The notes: generated from the letters alone by a model not told the origin. A stretch of 64,000 bases of DNA from SIG440 sp045591035 (GCA_045591035.1 JAZNSG010000027.1:1-64000); one strand, 5' to 3'; counted from the first letter of the stretch, positions 51,790 to 60,177 are shown. Made by a program: numbers and translations.

Positions 51790-51818
51790 TTTATACCATA
51801 TATAAGCAAAAAAGTCAA
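51790..51818 (-). promoter_or_regulatory. Promoter of the 51284 hypothetical gene
   Basis: Minus strand TTGACT (51813-51818), 17-base spacer, TATAAA (51790-51795). The transcript would run through the repeat at 51718-51772 before the start codon. Confidence 0.8.
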
Positions 51819-51843
51819 ATTTCTTAATTGCTATAAACAGCAA

Positions 51844-51869
51844 AAAACGGCAGGACATCCTGCCGTTTT
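51844..51869 (-). terminator. Terminator of the uronate/inositol operon
   Basis: AAAACGGCAGGA / TCCTGCCGTTTT, perfect 12-base arms, followed on the minus strand by TTTTTTG, 20 bases after the uxaB stop. Confidence 0.93.
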
Positions 51870-51888
51870 CTCTTTTACAAGCAATATT

Positions 51889-53391
51889 TTAAATGTATGC
51901 TTTGATCACTGATTTTATTCCATTCGCCTCAATTTTCGCAAGTAGCTGTTTACAAGTCTCTACAAAGGTAGGCACTGTCCTCAAATCAACACCCCACCAA
52001 TCCTTGCGGGCGCAAACTGCTTCTGCCAATTCAGCTAAGGAATCCTCTTTATGCTCATAATAAAATTCCAAAATTGTTCTGTCGTCACGGATAACATAAA
52101 CTTCGCCGTCTCGATAATTGACAAGCCCCTCCGCTGTCAACTCCATCCCATGATAAAACACAAGATAGGCACAAAATCCTAACATCAACCCTTCCGGCAC
52201 GACACCGAAACGTTCTTGATAATCAAGAACAGAAGGAAGAACTCTTGCTCTCCATTTAGCTGTTGTGTTCAGAGAAATCGCCAAAAGCTGATGATCGATA
52301 AACGGATTGGTCAACCGTTCAAAAATGACTCTTGCATATTCTTTTAGGTCTGCCTCTGTAAAGGGAAATTTCTCAGAATAAGGCAAGGTCGGAATAATTT
52401 CTTCATAAGCTACCTTTTGAGCAAAATCCATCATTGTGCTATCTTCCAAGGCGAAACGTGCAATATCGTATCCTGCCAGGTATTCTGCCAAAGAGATTGT
52501 GGATTGAACACCATTTAAGATTCTGACTTTTTCCTGTTTAAAGGGACGGCAATCAGGACAAACAATAACAGGAAGCCCTGCTTTCTTAAAGGGAAGCTCC
52601 TCTTCCAGCCATTCCGGACCTTCAATGTACCAAACTGCAAACACTTCCCCCGTATCCAGATTTGCGTCTGTATAGCCATTTTCTTTGTTAAGCGTTTCAA
52701 CCTCGGCAAATGGATACCCTGTAACAATCCTGTCTACCATGGTTGAGCAAAACAAATTCTTTTCGTTAACCCACAGCTTAAATTCCGCAGGCAACTCCCA
52801 CTGATCAATGTAGCAATTCACACAGCGTTTTAGTTCATCACCATTATGGTCAATCAACTCACAAGACAGAAACACAACACCCGGAGCCTCACTCTTCCCT
52901 AACGCCTGATAACGTTCATAGAGAACTTGTGTCACCTTGCCCGGAAAGCTTTCAGCTGGCTTATCAGAAAACAAACACGAATCATCGTAGACAATACCTG
53001 CCTCTGTTGTATTGCTGACAACAAACCGAATTCCCGGGTCTTTGGCATATTCCACCAGTTCGTCATATTCCTCGTAGGGATTTATAACTCGTTTAATACT
53101 GCTGACAATTCTTTTTTCCACCACTTCCTGCCCGTTTTGCAGGCCACGAAGATATACGGTATATAAACCGTCCTGATCGTTGATTTCCTTTTTACGACCA
53201 GTGGCAATAGGCTGAACAACCGCAATTTTCCCGTTAAATCCGGATCTTTCGTTAGCAATATCAAAAAAATAGTCTACAAACGCACGCAAAAAATTGCCCT
53301 CACCAAACTGCAGCACTTTGACAGGTGCATCTTCTTGCAGAAATCCTTGATATCCTTTTTCTTTTAAAAGTTCATATGATAATTTTTCCAT
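51889..53391 (-). CDS. uxaB: Tagaturonate reductase
   Basis: NADH-dependent reductase that converts D-tagaturonate to D-altronate in galacturonate catabolism (mannitol dehydrogenase superfamily). 500 residues, close to E. coli UxaB. Long shared segments include QFGEGNFLRAFVDYFFD near residue 29, DGLYTVYLRG near 75, RFVVSNTTEAGI near 122, CSTMVDRIVTGYP near 220 and YEEIIPTLP near 340. It is the last gene of the mmsA-iolC-fba-uxaB operon and 25 bases after the aldolase. No altronate dehydratase or uronate isomerase is in the window. Confidence 0.93.
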   Translation of the reverse strand: MEKLSYELLKEKGYQGFLQEDAPVKVLQFGEGNFLRAFVDYFFDIANERSGFNGKIAVVQPIATGRKKEINDQDGLYTVYLRGLQNGQEVVEKRIVSSIKRVINPYEEYDELVEYAKDPGIRFVVSNTTEAGIVYDDSCLFSDKPAESFPGKVTQVLYERYQALGKSEAPGVVFLSCELIDHNGDELKRCVNCYIDQWELPAEFKLWVNEKNLFCSTMVDRIVTGYPFAEVETLNKENGYTDANLDTGEVFAVWYIEGPEWLEEELPFKKAGLPVIVCPDCRPFKQEKVRILNGVQSTISLAEYLAGYDIARFALEDSTMMDFAQKVAYEEIIPTLPYSEKFPFTEADLKEYARVIFERLTNPFIDHQLLAISLNTTAKWRARVLPSVLDYQERFGVVPEGLMLGFCAYLVFYHGMELTAEGLVNYRDGEVYVIRDDRTILEFYYEHKEDSLAELAEAVCARKDWWGVDLRTVPTFVETCKQLLAKIEANGIKSVIKAYI

Positions 53392-53416
53392 ATCAAAAGC
53401 CTTCTTTCCTTTCGCA

Positions 53417-54235
53417 TTAAGACTTTGTCAGTATCATTTTTTCTTTTGCTTTTTCACAAACTGCCTGCATCGAAGCAGGGAAAAACTTTAATCTGTCAAA
53501 GTCTTTCGGCATTTCATTAATCGTTTTACGCAAGGTATTCCCAAAAACCATACGTAAGGATGTACCAAAATTAATTTTATTAGCACCAACACGGCTCATT
53601 TTCGTTACATCCTCGTCTTTCGCACCGGATGAACCATGAATTACCAGCGGAACCGAAACTTTTTCCTTGATTTGCTTCAGTAAATCAAAATCAATATTTG
53701 CCTCCTGCGTTCTCATGCGGTGAACAGTTCCAATTGCAACCGCCAAGGCATCCACGCCTGTTTCTCCGGCAAACTTCACCGCCTGCTCCGGATCTGTATA
53801 TTCTGCTTTAGCTTGAATTTCCCCTCCAAAGTAAGCAACCGAGCCGATTTCCGCTTCCACAGAAACACCTGCCGCATGCGCCATTTCCACCACTTTTCGT
53901 GTGTTTAATGTGTTTTCTTCAATCGAAAGTTGAGAGCCATCATACATAACGGATGTATAACCTGCATTAATGGCTCTTTCGATATCATCAAACGAGCGAC
54001 TGTGGTCCAAATGAACGCAAACCGGAACAGCGGATTTTTCTGCCATAGACACTAACATGTTTCCAATAATTTCGATGGGGATAAAGTCAACAGCATCTTT
54101 ATTAGTCATCAAAATCACAGGTTGCTTCAGTTCTTCCGCTCCTCGAACCACCGAAATTGCATCTTCATATCCATACACATTAAATGCCGCAACCGTTCTT
54201 TGTTCTTTTAATATTTCCTGCAAAGTTACTAGCAT
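53417..54235 (-). CDS. Class II ketose-bisphosphate aldolase (IolJ/FbaA-like)
   Basis: Zinc-dependent aldolase, 272 residues from the ATG at 54235 after GAGGGGATTTT. Zn ligands are in VCVHLDHS near residue 75 and VIHGSSG near 205. EAEIGSV near 130 and KINFGTSLR near 228 bind the phosphate. Placed directly after an IolC-type kinase and before MmsA's transcript partners, the likely substrate is 2-deoxy-5-keto-gluconate 6-phosphate, cleaved to DHAP and malonate semialdehyde. Tagatose or fructose bisphosphate are alternatives. Confidence 0.9.
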   Translation of the reverse strand: MLVTLQEILKEQRTVAAFNVYGYEDAISVVRGAEELKQPVILMTNKDAVDFIPIEIIGNMLVSMAEKSAVPVCVHLDHSRSFDDIERAINAGYTSVMYDGSQLSIEENTLNTRKVVEMAHAAGVSVEAEIGSVAYFGGEIQAKAEYTDPEQAVKFAGETGVDALAVAIGTVHRMRTQEANIDFDLLKQIKEKVSVPLVIHGSSGAKDEDVTKMSRVGANKINFGTSLRMVFGNTLRKTINEMPKDFDRLKFFPASMQAVCEKAKEKMILTKS

Positions 54236-54248
54236 AAAATCCCCTCTC

Positions 54249-55262
54249 TTACAGTTCGAAAATAACCTGCTCACCTGCTGCATGTCGTTTCTCAATAAAA
54301 TTCAAAAGCTCCGTTTCATCAGCAAGTGCCGCTGAACAGTTTTCTGCAGCAACCGCAATGGATGCACTGGCCGTTCCTCGCTCGGCACATTCCGGAATGG
54401 ATTTCCCCTTTAACAGAGCCGAAACAAACGCACTGGAATAGGCATCGCCGCCGCCCGTTGCTTTCAAAAGATTTACTTTAAAGGGCAGGACTTTATAGGA
54501 TGTGCCGTCTGCACAGAAAACATAGGACCCTTCTCCGCCGTGTTTAATAATCAACACTTTTGCACCTTGGCTAAACCATCTCTCAGCCGTTTCCAAGTCT
54601 GTGCTTTTGTCTGCAACAATCGCGTCTGTTAAATCAAATTCTTCTCTTGATCCCATAATCAAATCTGCTTCACGTGCCGCCATTGTGTAATAGACTGAAA
54701 TTTCATCCTTGTTTTTCCAAACTTGCGGTCTGTAATCAATATCAAAAATAATTTTTGTGTTATTTTTCTTTGCCAGCAAAATAGTTTTCAAAGCCGCCTC
54801 ACGAGAGGGAGACGCAGAAAGTGCTGTGCCTGAAACAATGATACACTTAGCCGATGCAATATAGTCTTCATCCACGTCCGTCGTTGAAAGTTGTAAATCT
54901 GCCACATTTTCATCACGGTACATCATCAAATTTGTCTTGCCGTCAGGTAGAATTTCAGTAAAAGCAAGACCCAGCATAACACCCTTTTGACTACGGGTAA
55001 CTCTTGATGTATCAATACCGTATTCATTTAAAAAATGCAATACATAATCGCCTAAACTATCATCAGAAACACAACTAATAAATCCAACCTTGCAACCCAT
55101 TTTCGCAAGACCAACACCTGTGTTTGCTGCAGAACCGCCCACGATTTTAGTGAACTCTGTCCCTTCAATAAAAGACTTGCTAAAATCAATTGGGTTAATA
55201 TCAAGAGCAATTCTGCCGACCATAACCACATCTAAAGGTCTTTTGTAATCAAAAGCAATCAT
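54249..55262 (-). CDS. iolC: 5-dehydro-2-deoxygluconokinase (IolC-like PfkB kinase)
   Basis: PfkB-family sugar kinase, 337 residues. N-terminal GRIALDINP near residue 16 and GGSAANTGVGLAKMG near 42 are typical of IolC. The C-terminal catalytic motif reads ATGGGDAYSSAF near 270, with GGGD in place of the more usual GAGD. IolC phosphorylates 5-dehydro-2-deoxygluconate, a late inositol breakdown intermediate. ATG follows GGAG. It lies 14 bases upstream of the aldolase gene; the window lacks iolB, iolD, iolE and iolG. Confidence 0.9.
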   Translation of the reverse strand: MIAFDYKRPLDVVMVGRIALDINPIDFSKSFIEGTEFTKIVGGSAANTGVGLAKMGCKVGFISCVSDDSLGDYVLHFLNEYGIDTSRVTRSQKGVMLGLAFTEILPDGKTNLMMYRDENVADLQLSTTDVDEDYIASAKCIIVSGTALSASPSREAALKTILLAKKNNTKIIFDIDYRPQVWKNKDEISVYYTMAAREADLIMGSREEFDLTDAIVADKSTDLETAERWFSQGAKVLIIKHGGEGSYVFCADGTSYKVLPFKVNLLKATGGGDAYSSAFVSALLKGKSIPECAERGTASASIAVAAENCSAALADETELLNFIEKRHAAGEQVIFEL

Positions 55263-55298
55263 AATTAATCTCCAATCTAAAAGATTTTTCTTTCTCTA

Positions 55299-56810
55299 TC
55301 AGTCTCTCTCAACGGTACCTTCCCAAGTATCCATATCCTTATTCTTGGAAGCCTCATCATACCAATGCTTGGTTACGGTTTTAGCTCTTGTGTAAAAACG
55401 AATTCCGTCTTCACCTAACACATGCAAGTCACCAAAGAAGGAATTCTTGTTGCCGGAGAATGGATAGTAAGCAGAAGGAACAGGAATACCAACATTAATA
55501 CCAACCATTCCGCCGTCTGTCAGCATTTCAAATTTACGTGCATAGTAGCCGCTCTGGGTAAAAATAACCGAACCATTTGCGAAGGGGTTCGCATTCATAA
55601 TGGCGATACCCTCGTCGAAATCCTTAATGCGTTTGATCACAGTAACAGGACCAAAAACTTCTCTGTCACCAATAGTCATACCACATTTTACTTTATCCAA
55701 AATAGTAGGACCAACAAAGAAACCATTTTCATACCCGGGGACCTTCACATTGCGACCATCTAACACAACCTCCGCACCTTCATCAATACCCTTTTGAATC
55801 CAGTCACAAACAAACTGTTTATGTTCTGCGGAAACAACAGGACCTAACTTTGTTTCAGGATCATAAGCACATCCCACTTTCAAAGCCTGTGCTTTTTCTT
55901 TCAGCATCGCTACAAACTTATCAGCAATGCTTTCCTGCACAGCAATAACAGGCAAAGCCATGCAGCGCATACCTGCACAGCCGTAGGTGGAGTTAATAAT
56001 AGCATTGGTTGTGCTTTCCAAGTTACAATCTTCCAGAACAAGCGCATGGTTTTTTGCCTCGCAAAGCGCCTGCACGCGTTTGCCGTTCGCTGCCGCTGTG
56101 GAATAAATATGTTTGCCGATTTCCGTAGAACCAACAAAAGTAATTGCTTTTACTCGTTCGTCCGTTAACAGAATTTCTGCTTCCTTGCGGCTGCAAGTTA
56201 CCAAGTTAACGACACCCTTGGGGAAGCCGCCTTCTTCATAGAACAGTTCCATAATTCGCATAGCGGTCAAAGGTGTATTTGATGCCGCTTTTAGTACAAC
56301 AGTATTACCCGTTACAATCGCAAGAGGCACCATCCAACCCCAAGGAATCATCGCAGGGAAATTAAAGGGGACAATTCCAGCCACAACACCTAAGGGCATT
56401 CTGTATGTAGTTGTATCAAAATCCGTAGTTACCTGCAAAGCACCTTTTCCCTGGATGGTCATTGGTGCAGCACAAGCCAATTCTGTGGGTTCAATTGCCT
56501 TTAACACATCACCTTTGGCTTCCACCAAATTTTTTCCTAACTCCTTAGCGCAAAGTTCCGCCAATTCATCTAAATGATCAACCAAAATATTACGCCATTT
56601 GAACATCATTTGTGTTCTTTTGCTGATGGATGTACGAGACCACTCGGGGAATGCTGCATGAGCTGCCGCAACAGCTTCCTCTACTTCCTCTGCAGTACAG
56701 CAAGGAACTTCCGCTATTACTTCACCCGTACTGGAATCTGTTACGGGCATCCATTTATTTGTTTTAGAATCTTTCCATTCTCCATTGACACAATATTGCT
56801 TTCTAATCAT
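55299..56810 (-). CDS. mmsA: Methylmalonate/malonate-semialdehyde dehydrogenase (CoA-acylating)
   Basis: Oxidises malonate semialdehyde to acetyl-CoA (or methylmalonate semialdehyde to propionyl-CoA), using NAD and CoA, with loss of CO2. 503 residues from the ATG at 56810, after AGGAGG. It has VPFNFPAMIPWGWMVPLAIV near residue 147, GSTEIGKHIY near 227 and the catalytic Cys283 in GMRCMAL. It is the first gene of the operon and ends the IolC-IolJ route. Divergent from the IclR gene, with a perfect promoter. Confidence 0.94.
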   Translation of the reverse strand: MIRKQYCVNGEWKDSKTNKWMPVTDSSTGEVIAEVPCCTAEEVEEAVAAAHAAFPEWSRTSISKRTQMMFKWRNILVDHLDELAELCAKELGKNLVEAKGDVLKAIEPTELACAAPMTIQGKGALQVTTDFDTTTYRMPLGVVAGIVPFNFPAMIPWGWMVPLAIVTGNTVVLKAASNTPLTAMRIMELFYEEGGFPKGVVNLVTCSRKEAEILLTDERVKAITFVGSTEIGKHIYSTAAANGKRVQALCEAKNHALVLEDCNLESTTNAIINSTYGCAGMRCMALPVIAVQESIADKFVAMLKEKAQALKVGCAYDPETKLGPVVSAEHKQFVCDWIQKGIDEGAEVVLDGRNVKVPGYENGFFVGPTILDKVKCGMTIGDREVFGPVTVIKRIKDFDEGIAIMNANPFANGSVIFTQSGYYARKFEMLTDGGMVGINVGIPVPSAYYPFSGNKNSFFGDLHVLGEDGIRFYTRAKTVTKHWYDEASKNKDMDTWEGTVERD

Positions 56811-56850
56811 TGTTTTTCCTCCTATATAAAACTTATATTTTGTTATACTT

Positions 56851-56964
56851 ATTATATCACCGCAATTTTCGATTGTCAATATTTTATTTTGTTTATCAAA
56901 ATTAAATTTTATAATATAAAATTCTCTTTCTCTGCTTGACTCTTTTTGCCAAAAGTGATACAAT
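56851..56964. promoter_or_regulatory. Divergent mmsA / iclR promoters with a central palindrome
   Basis: mmsA: minus strand TTGACA (56874-56879), 17 bases, TATAAT (56851-56856). iclR: TTGACT (56936-56941), 17 bases, TACAAT (56959-56964). Between them AATTTTATA-A-TATAAAATT (56905-56923), a perfect 9-1-9 palindrome, is the likely IclR operator. Confidence 0.85.
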
Positions 56965-57010
56965 GAATGCAAACTATGACTAATTTAAACAATAGGAGTT
57001 GAAACGCCCT

Positions 57011-57796
57011 ATGGAAAACCCCAACAAAGAACGTCAGGTCAGTTTGTCTTCCGATAAACTCCTTGCCATTTTAGAATGCATCGCCGAAAATGGTGCCCCT
57101 ATGCGTCTACAGGACATTGCCGAGCAAAGTTCCATCACGCAATCCTCTGTTTTGCGCTACCTGCGGACTTTGCAAAATGCAGGCTATGTATATCAGGATG
57201 AGTATACCCTGCGTTATGCACTCACTTGGAAGCTTTGTTCTCTAACAGAAAATCTTGATTCCTATTTAGGCTTACGAAACATTGCCTCTCCTTTCGTGAA
57301 CCAATTGGCAAATTCTTTCAAAATGGGCGTTTGTCTTGTTGTAGGCAAGAAAAACCAGTCCCTTTACTTAGATTGCATTGACCACCCTCAGGCTCAATAC
57401 ACACCCCTCCAATATATCGGAAAACATGCCCCTTTGCATGCTACAGCCTCCGGTAAACTCCTGTTGTCCACATTCACGCCGCAACAACTGGATGGGTATA
57501 TAAAAGAAACCGGATTAAAACAATATACCGATAAAACAATTATACAAAAAAAGGACTTGTCAAAAGAATTAGAAAACGTTGTTCTACAAGGCTATGCAAT
57601 TGACGATGAAGAATGTGAACCTGGTCTCAAGTGTGTTTCATATCCCATATACTCATATACAGGGAAAATCTGTGCCGCCATCAGTATTTTCGGTAACGTG
57701 CACGAAATGCTGGATGAAAGTTTTATGAATCAATTACATTCTGCATTAAAGGAAACATCCAATTGTATTTCATTACGTCTCGGGTATAGCAAATAA
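57011..57796 (+). CDS. IclR-family transcriptional regulator
   Basis: 261 residues from the ATG at 57011; GGAG lies 12 bases away, a little far. N-terminal winged helix (about 10-75) with RLQDIAEQSSITQSSVLRYL. C-terminal IclR ligand-binding domain (about 85-258) with APLHATASGKLLLS near 145 and GYAIDDEECEPGLKCVSYPI near 200, both signature regions. Divergent from the mmsA-iolC-fba-uxaB operon and almost surely its regulator, sensing a sugar-acid intermediate. Confidence 0.95.
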   Translation: MENPNKERQVSLSSDKLLAILECIAENGAPMRLQDIAEQSSITQSSVLRYLRTLQNAGYVYQDEYTLRYALTWKLCSLTENLDSYLGLRNIASPFVNQLANSFKMGVCLVVGKKNQSLYLDCIDHPQAQYTPLQYIGKHAPLHATASGKLLLSTFTPQQLDGYIKETGLKQYTDKTIIQKKDLSKELENVVLQGYAIDDEECEPGLKCVSYPIYSYTGKICAAISIFGNVHEMLDESFMNQLHSALKETSNCISLRLGYSK

Positions 57797-57849
57797 AATA
57801 TAAAAAACGGTAAGCATCAGTGAACAGAACCGTTAAAAACGGACAATAG

Positions 57850-57895
57850 TCAAAAAAGACCTCTTGTTGTAGAATAAAATACAACAGGAGGTCTT
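57850..57895 (-). terminator. Terminator of the DUF3791 gene
   Basis: Arms 57856-57871 and 57880-57895 pair over 16 bases with one G-T pair; on the minus strand TTTTTT follows. The rest of the gap 57797-58078 holds another small hairpin (AACGGT...ACCGTT, about 57808-57840) after iclR and nothing else noted. Confidence 0.85.
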
Positions 57896-58027
57896 AAATT
57901 ATTCCCGGAAAATATGAAAAAATACAAGAGTTAATCCCCGTAATTAATTAATAAAATATTATCATATTCTTTACGTTCTTGTGCTATAAACTTATTTATT
58001 ACACTACCTCTTATTTTACAATTCTCG

Positions 58028-58070
58028 ACAGTCTTTATAATATGATTTTGTCAAGTTAGGGACAAAAAAA
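58028..58070. repeat. Dispersed repeat copy, reverse orientation (includes the 27-base repeat, copy 2)
   Basis: Bases 58041-58067 equal 50854-50880. Read on the minus strand, 58028-58070 begins TTTTTTTGTCCC and ends TTATAAAGACTGT, the same ends as the 52-base repeat at 51194 and 59620 but with a different middle. Confidence 0.8.
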
Positions 58071-58078
58071 TTTATTTT

Positions 58079-58297
58079 TTATACAGCAACTTGTCTTGCT
58101 TCAATATACAAGTCTATATCGTTAATAATATAGTTTTCTCCGGTGGTATGCAATGCACCATAACATTCCATTATATATTTACAGACATTATATTTTTGAA
58201 ACAACTGCATAACTTCTTTCCCTTTTAGATTTTTCGCTGACCTATATATCTCAATGCAATAGATTAAAAATCTTCCTTCTTGCTCATACAGAAACAC
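58079..58297 (-). pseudogene. DUF3791 family protein, probably frameshifted near its start
   Basis: 72 residues as read from a GTG. From residue 9 the sequence FLIYCIEIYRSAKNLKGKEV and ALHTTG...YIINDIDLYIE fits DUF3791. The strong AGAGGTG site points instead to ATGAGCAAGAAGGAAGAT seven bases on, in another frame, which ends after seven codons. One extra A in that run would join MSKKE to RFLIYC, the expected start. Members often sit beside DUF3990 proteins as toxin-antitoxin-like pairs. No partner is here, and the upstream frame ends with a short remnant (SDLIENISKDDE). Either a decayed gene or GTG-started. Confidence 0.65.
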
Positions 58298-58344
58298 CTC
58301 TGTTATTCATCATCTTTTGATATATTTTCAATCAGATCACTTAA

Positions 58345-59529
58345 TCATTTAACTTCTTTATATTTTCCTGAAATAACCTCTCCGTCTAATTGGCAATACG
58401 TACATAATTGATTTGCGTGACTAAACTGCAAAACGAACTTACTTCGTATCATCGCACCAAAAGCATTTTGAGCATCTACATATGATACAATGGTAATGAC
58501 ATCATCTCTTCGACCGATTTGCCAAGAACCAGAATACCAATTAGGAAAATCTGCCGAAGACGGAGAGCGAAGACACTGCTTAATCAATTCTTCTGATTGA
58601 TATAAGTACAATGATTTTTCATCATCAGAAAGATAATAACGAGAAATATTATCAAGAACTCCACCTTTAGATGAGTCAAATAAAGTAATATCTCCTGAAC
58701 TAATATAATTAGTTGTGTAATTAGCACCATCATTCGTTAAAATCAGCGTACCGGATACAGTTTTTGAGGTATACTTAAAGGATTTCATGCCCTCAACACC
58801 TGCACCCTCAAATTCAGTAAATCCAGTCAATTCATTTATTCCTACAGACTCGAAATCTTTTTTCACTTGTTCTGCTTCTTCTTCTGAAACACCACATTTT
58901 TTTACAATTAATTTGATAACTTTATCATTTTGTTTAACCGTTTTTTCTTCTTTTTTATTTTCTAACTTTTCGCTGTTTTTATCATCGGTTTCTTCATAAC
59001 CACAAATTTGACATTTTTCAACTTTTTCATCTTCATTTTCTATAACAATCTGCATAGTATGACCTTTCGCAGGAAAAACTTCCCTCTCTTTACGTCCACA
59101 ATACCCACAAGTTCTCTCAGTCAAACCCTCTACTTCACATGTGGCTTCAGTAGAAGATACCAACACATATGCATGATTCTCCATATCTGCTACATATTCA
59201 TCCGTATGTAAACTAAGAACAGCAGAGTTGATTAATATAGTAATAATAAAAAGTACAACAAAGAAAAGAGAGCTTGTCCAAAGTTTAAATTTGTTTAGTA
59301 ATGGAAGTTTTTCTCTAATCTTGGTTTGAGATAAGAAAATATAAGGAGAAAGGAAAAAACAAAAAATAATTAAATTTGACAGTTTATTAATTACAAAATC
59401 TTTTGTTTCTAAATTAGGATATTTCCCCTCTGTCATAATCACAAGAAATAATAAGCACCAAACAATTAAATACACGATAGACATAACCTTTTTCCATATT
59501 TTGTTTGAACGAAAGCCAAATAATTTCAT
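58345..59529 (-). CDS. Hypothetical membrane protein with zinc-ribbon-like segment
   Basis: 394 residues, ATG after AAAGGAGCG. Three hydrophobic segments occupy about 15-105. A segment CEVEGLTERTCGYCGRKERE then CQICGYE (about 130-185) carries four to five Cys and flanking His, like the HxH/C repeats in clostridial surface proteins. A Lys/Glu-rich linker (about 190-215) leads to a C-terminal domain with LRSPSSADFPNW and NAFGAMIRSKFVLQF. No known family recognised. Bounded by the DUF3791 remnant and the repeat zone. Confidence 0.75.
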   Translation of the reverse strand: MKLFGFRSNKIWKKVMSIVYLIVWCLLFLVIMTEGKYPNLETKDFVINKLSNLIIFCFFLSPYIFLSQTKIREKLPLLNKFKLWTSSLFFVVLFIITILINSAVLSLHTDEYVADMENHAYVLVSSTEATCEVEGLTERTCGYCGRKEREVFPAKGHTMQIVIENEDEKVEKCQICGYEETDDKNSEKLENKKEEKTVKQNDKVIKLIVKKCGVSEEEAEQVKKDFESVGINELTGFTEFEGAGVEGMKSFKYTSKTVSGTLILTNDGANYTTNYISSGDITLFDSSKGGVLDNISRYYLSDDEKSLYLYQSEELIKQCLRSPSSADFPNWYSGSWQIGRRDDVITIVSYVDAQNAFGAMIRSKFVLQFSHANQLCTYCQLDGEVISGKYKEVK

Positions 59530-59599
59530 AATAAACGCTCCTTTAATAAAATTTTAAATATATAAATACAATATCAAGCTTCTTTCGACACAATTCGAC

Positions 59600-59671
59600 T
59601 TTTGTCAAGTCAGGGTGAATTTTTTGTCCCTTGTATATCAAAGCTTATAAAGACTGTATATTCTGGATGCC
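59600..59671. repeat. Dispersed repeat copies (TTTTGTCAAGTCAGGG and 52-base copy 2)
   Basis: 59600-59615 matches the core of the 27-base repeat with one change. 59620-59671 matches 51194-51245 at 48 of 52 bases. Both lie just before the DUF559 unit. Confidence 0.85.
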
Positions 59672-59683
59672 TCACACCAAAGC

Positions 59684-60177
59684 CTCCCTTGCCATCGGCC
59701 CCCTTGCCTAAAGGGGGCTGTCAGCGCAGCTGACTGGGGGATTCCCGGAGGTGTTAGTCGCAGGCTGACGGAGGGATTCTTTAACAACATTATCTATGTA
59801 CTGGCACACTCCCTCAAAGTTTCTGTTTACTTCGTTGTTAGGTATTCTTATAACAGTCAAATTTCTTTGTTCTATTTTTTCTGTCCTGATTTTATCTTTC
59901 AGCAAACCTTTTTCTTCATAATGCTGTGAACCGTCAAGTTCAATAATCAACCTTGCGCTATGGCAATAGAAATCAACTATATAATTATCAATCACCTTTT
60001 GCCTTAAAAATCTAATGGGATAACTTTTCAAGAAATCATACCAAAGATGTCGTTCTTCTTTTGTCATATTTTTACGCAGAATTTTTGCATTTGTTGTTAA
60101 TTCTGTATTGTGTTTTCTTTCCATCTATCCCTCCACCGCTAAAGCGGTCCCCCTCCCTTTAGGCAAGGGAGGCTTTT
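59684..60177. mobile_element. DUF559-carrying repeat unit with terminal inverted repeats
   Basis: Both ends read inward as AAAGCCTCCCTTGCC (59684-59698 and 60163-60177 inverted). The left part also contains the MITE-type block shared with 51724-51765. The only gene is DUF559. No transposase is present and no clear target duplication was seen, so it is a non-autonomous or homing-like unit. Confidence 0.65.
59708..60124 (-). CDS. DUF559 endonuclease-like protein
   Basis: 138 residues of the Vsr/very-short-patch-like restriction fold. It has EERHLWYDFLKSYPIRFLRQ near residue 22, VDFYCHSARLIIELDGSQHYE near 47 (catalytic Glu and Asp), and LTVIRIPNNEV near 87. Its GGAGGG ribosome site at 60124 upstream is part of the right-hand repeat. 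Its last 22 residues (SLRQPATNTSGNPPVSCADS to the end) are translated left-hand repeat. Activity is not known for this family. The gene looks mobile with the repeat. Confidence 0.85.
   Translation of the reverse strand: MERKHNTELTTNAKILRKNMTKEERHLWYDFLKSYPIRFLRQKVIDNYIVDFYCHSARLIIELDGSQHYEEKGLLKDKIRTEKIEQRNLTVIRIPNNEVNRNFEGVCQYIDNVVKESLRQPATNTSGNPPVSCADSPL

Noticed and set aside
56811..56972. 54-residue N-terminal extension of MmsA
   Set aside because: It would translate the mmsA promoter. The ATG at 56810 follows AGGAGG and matches the family start.
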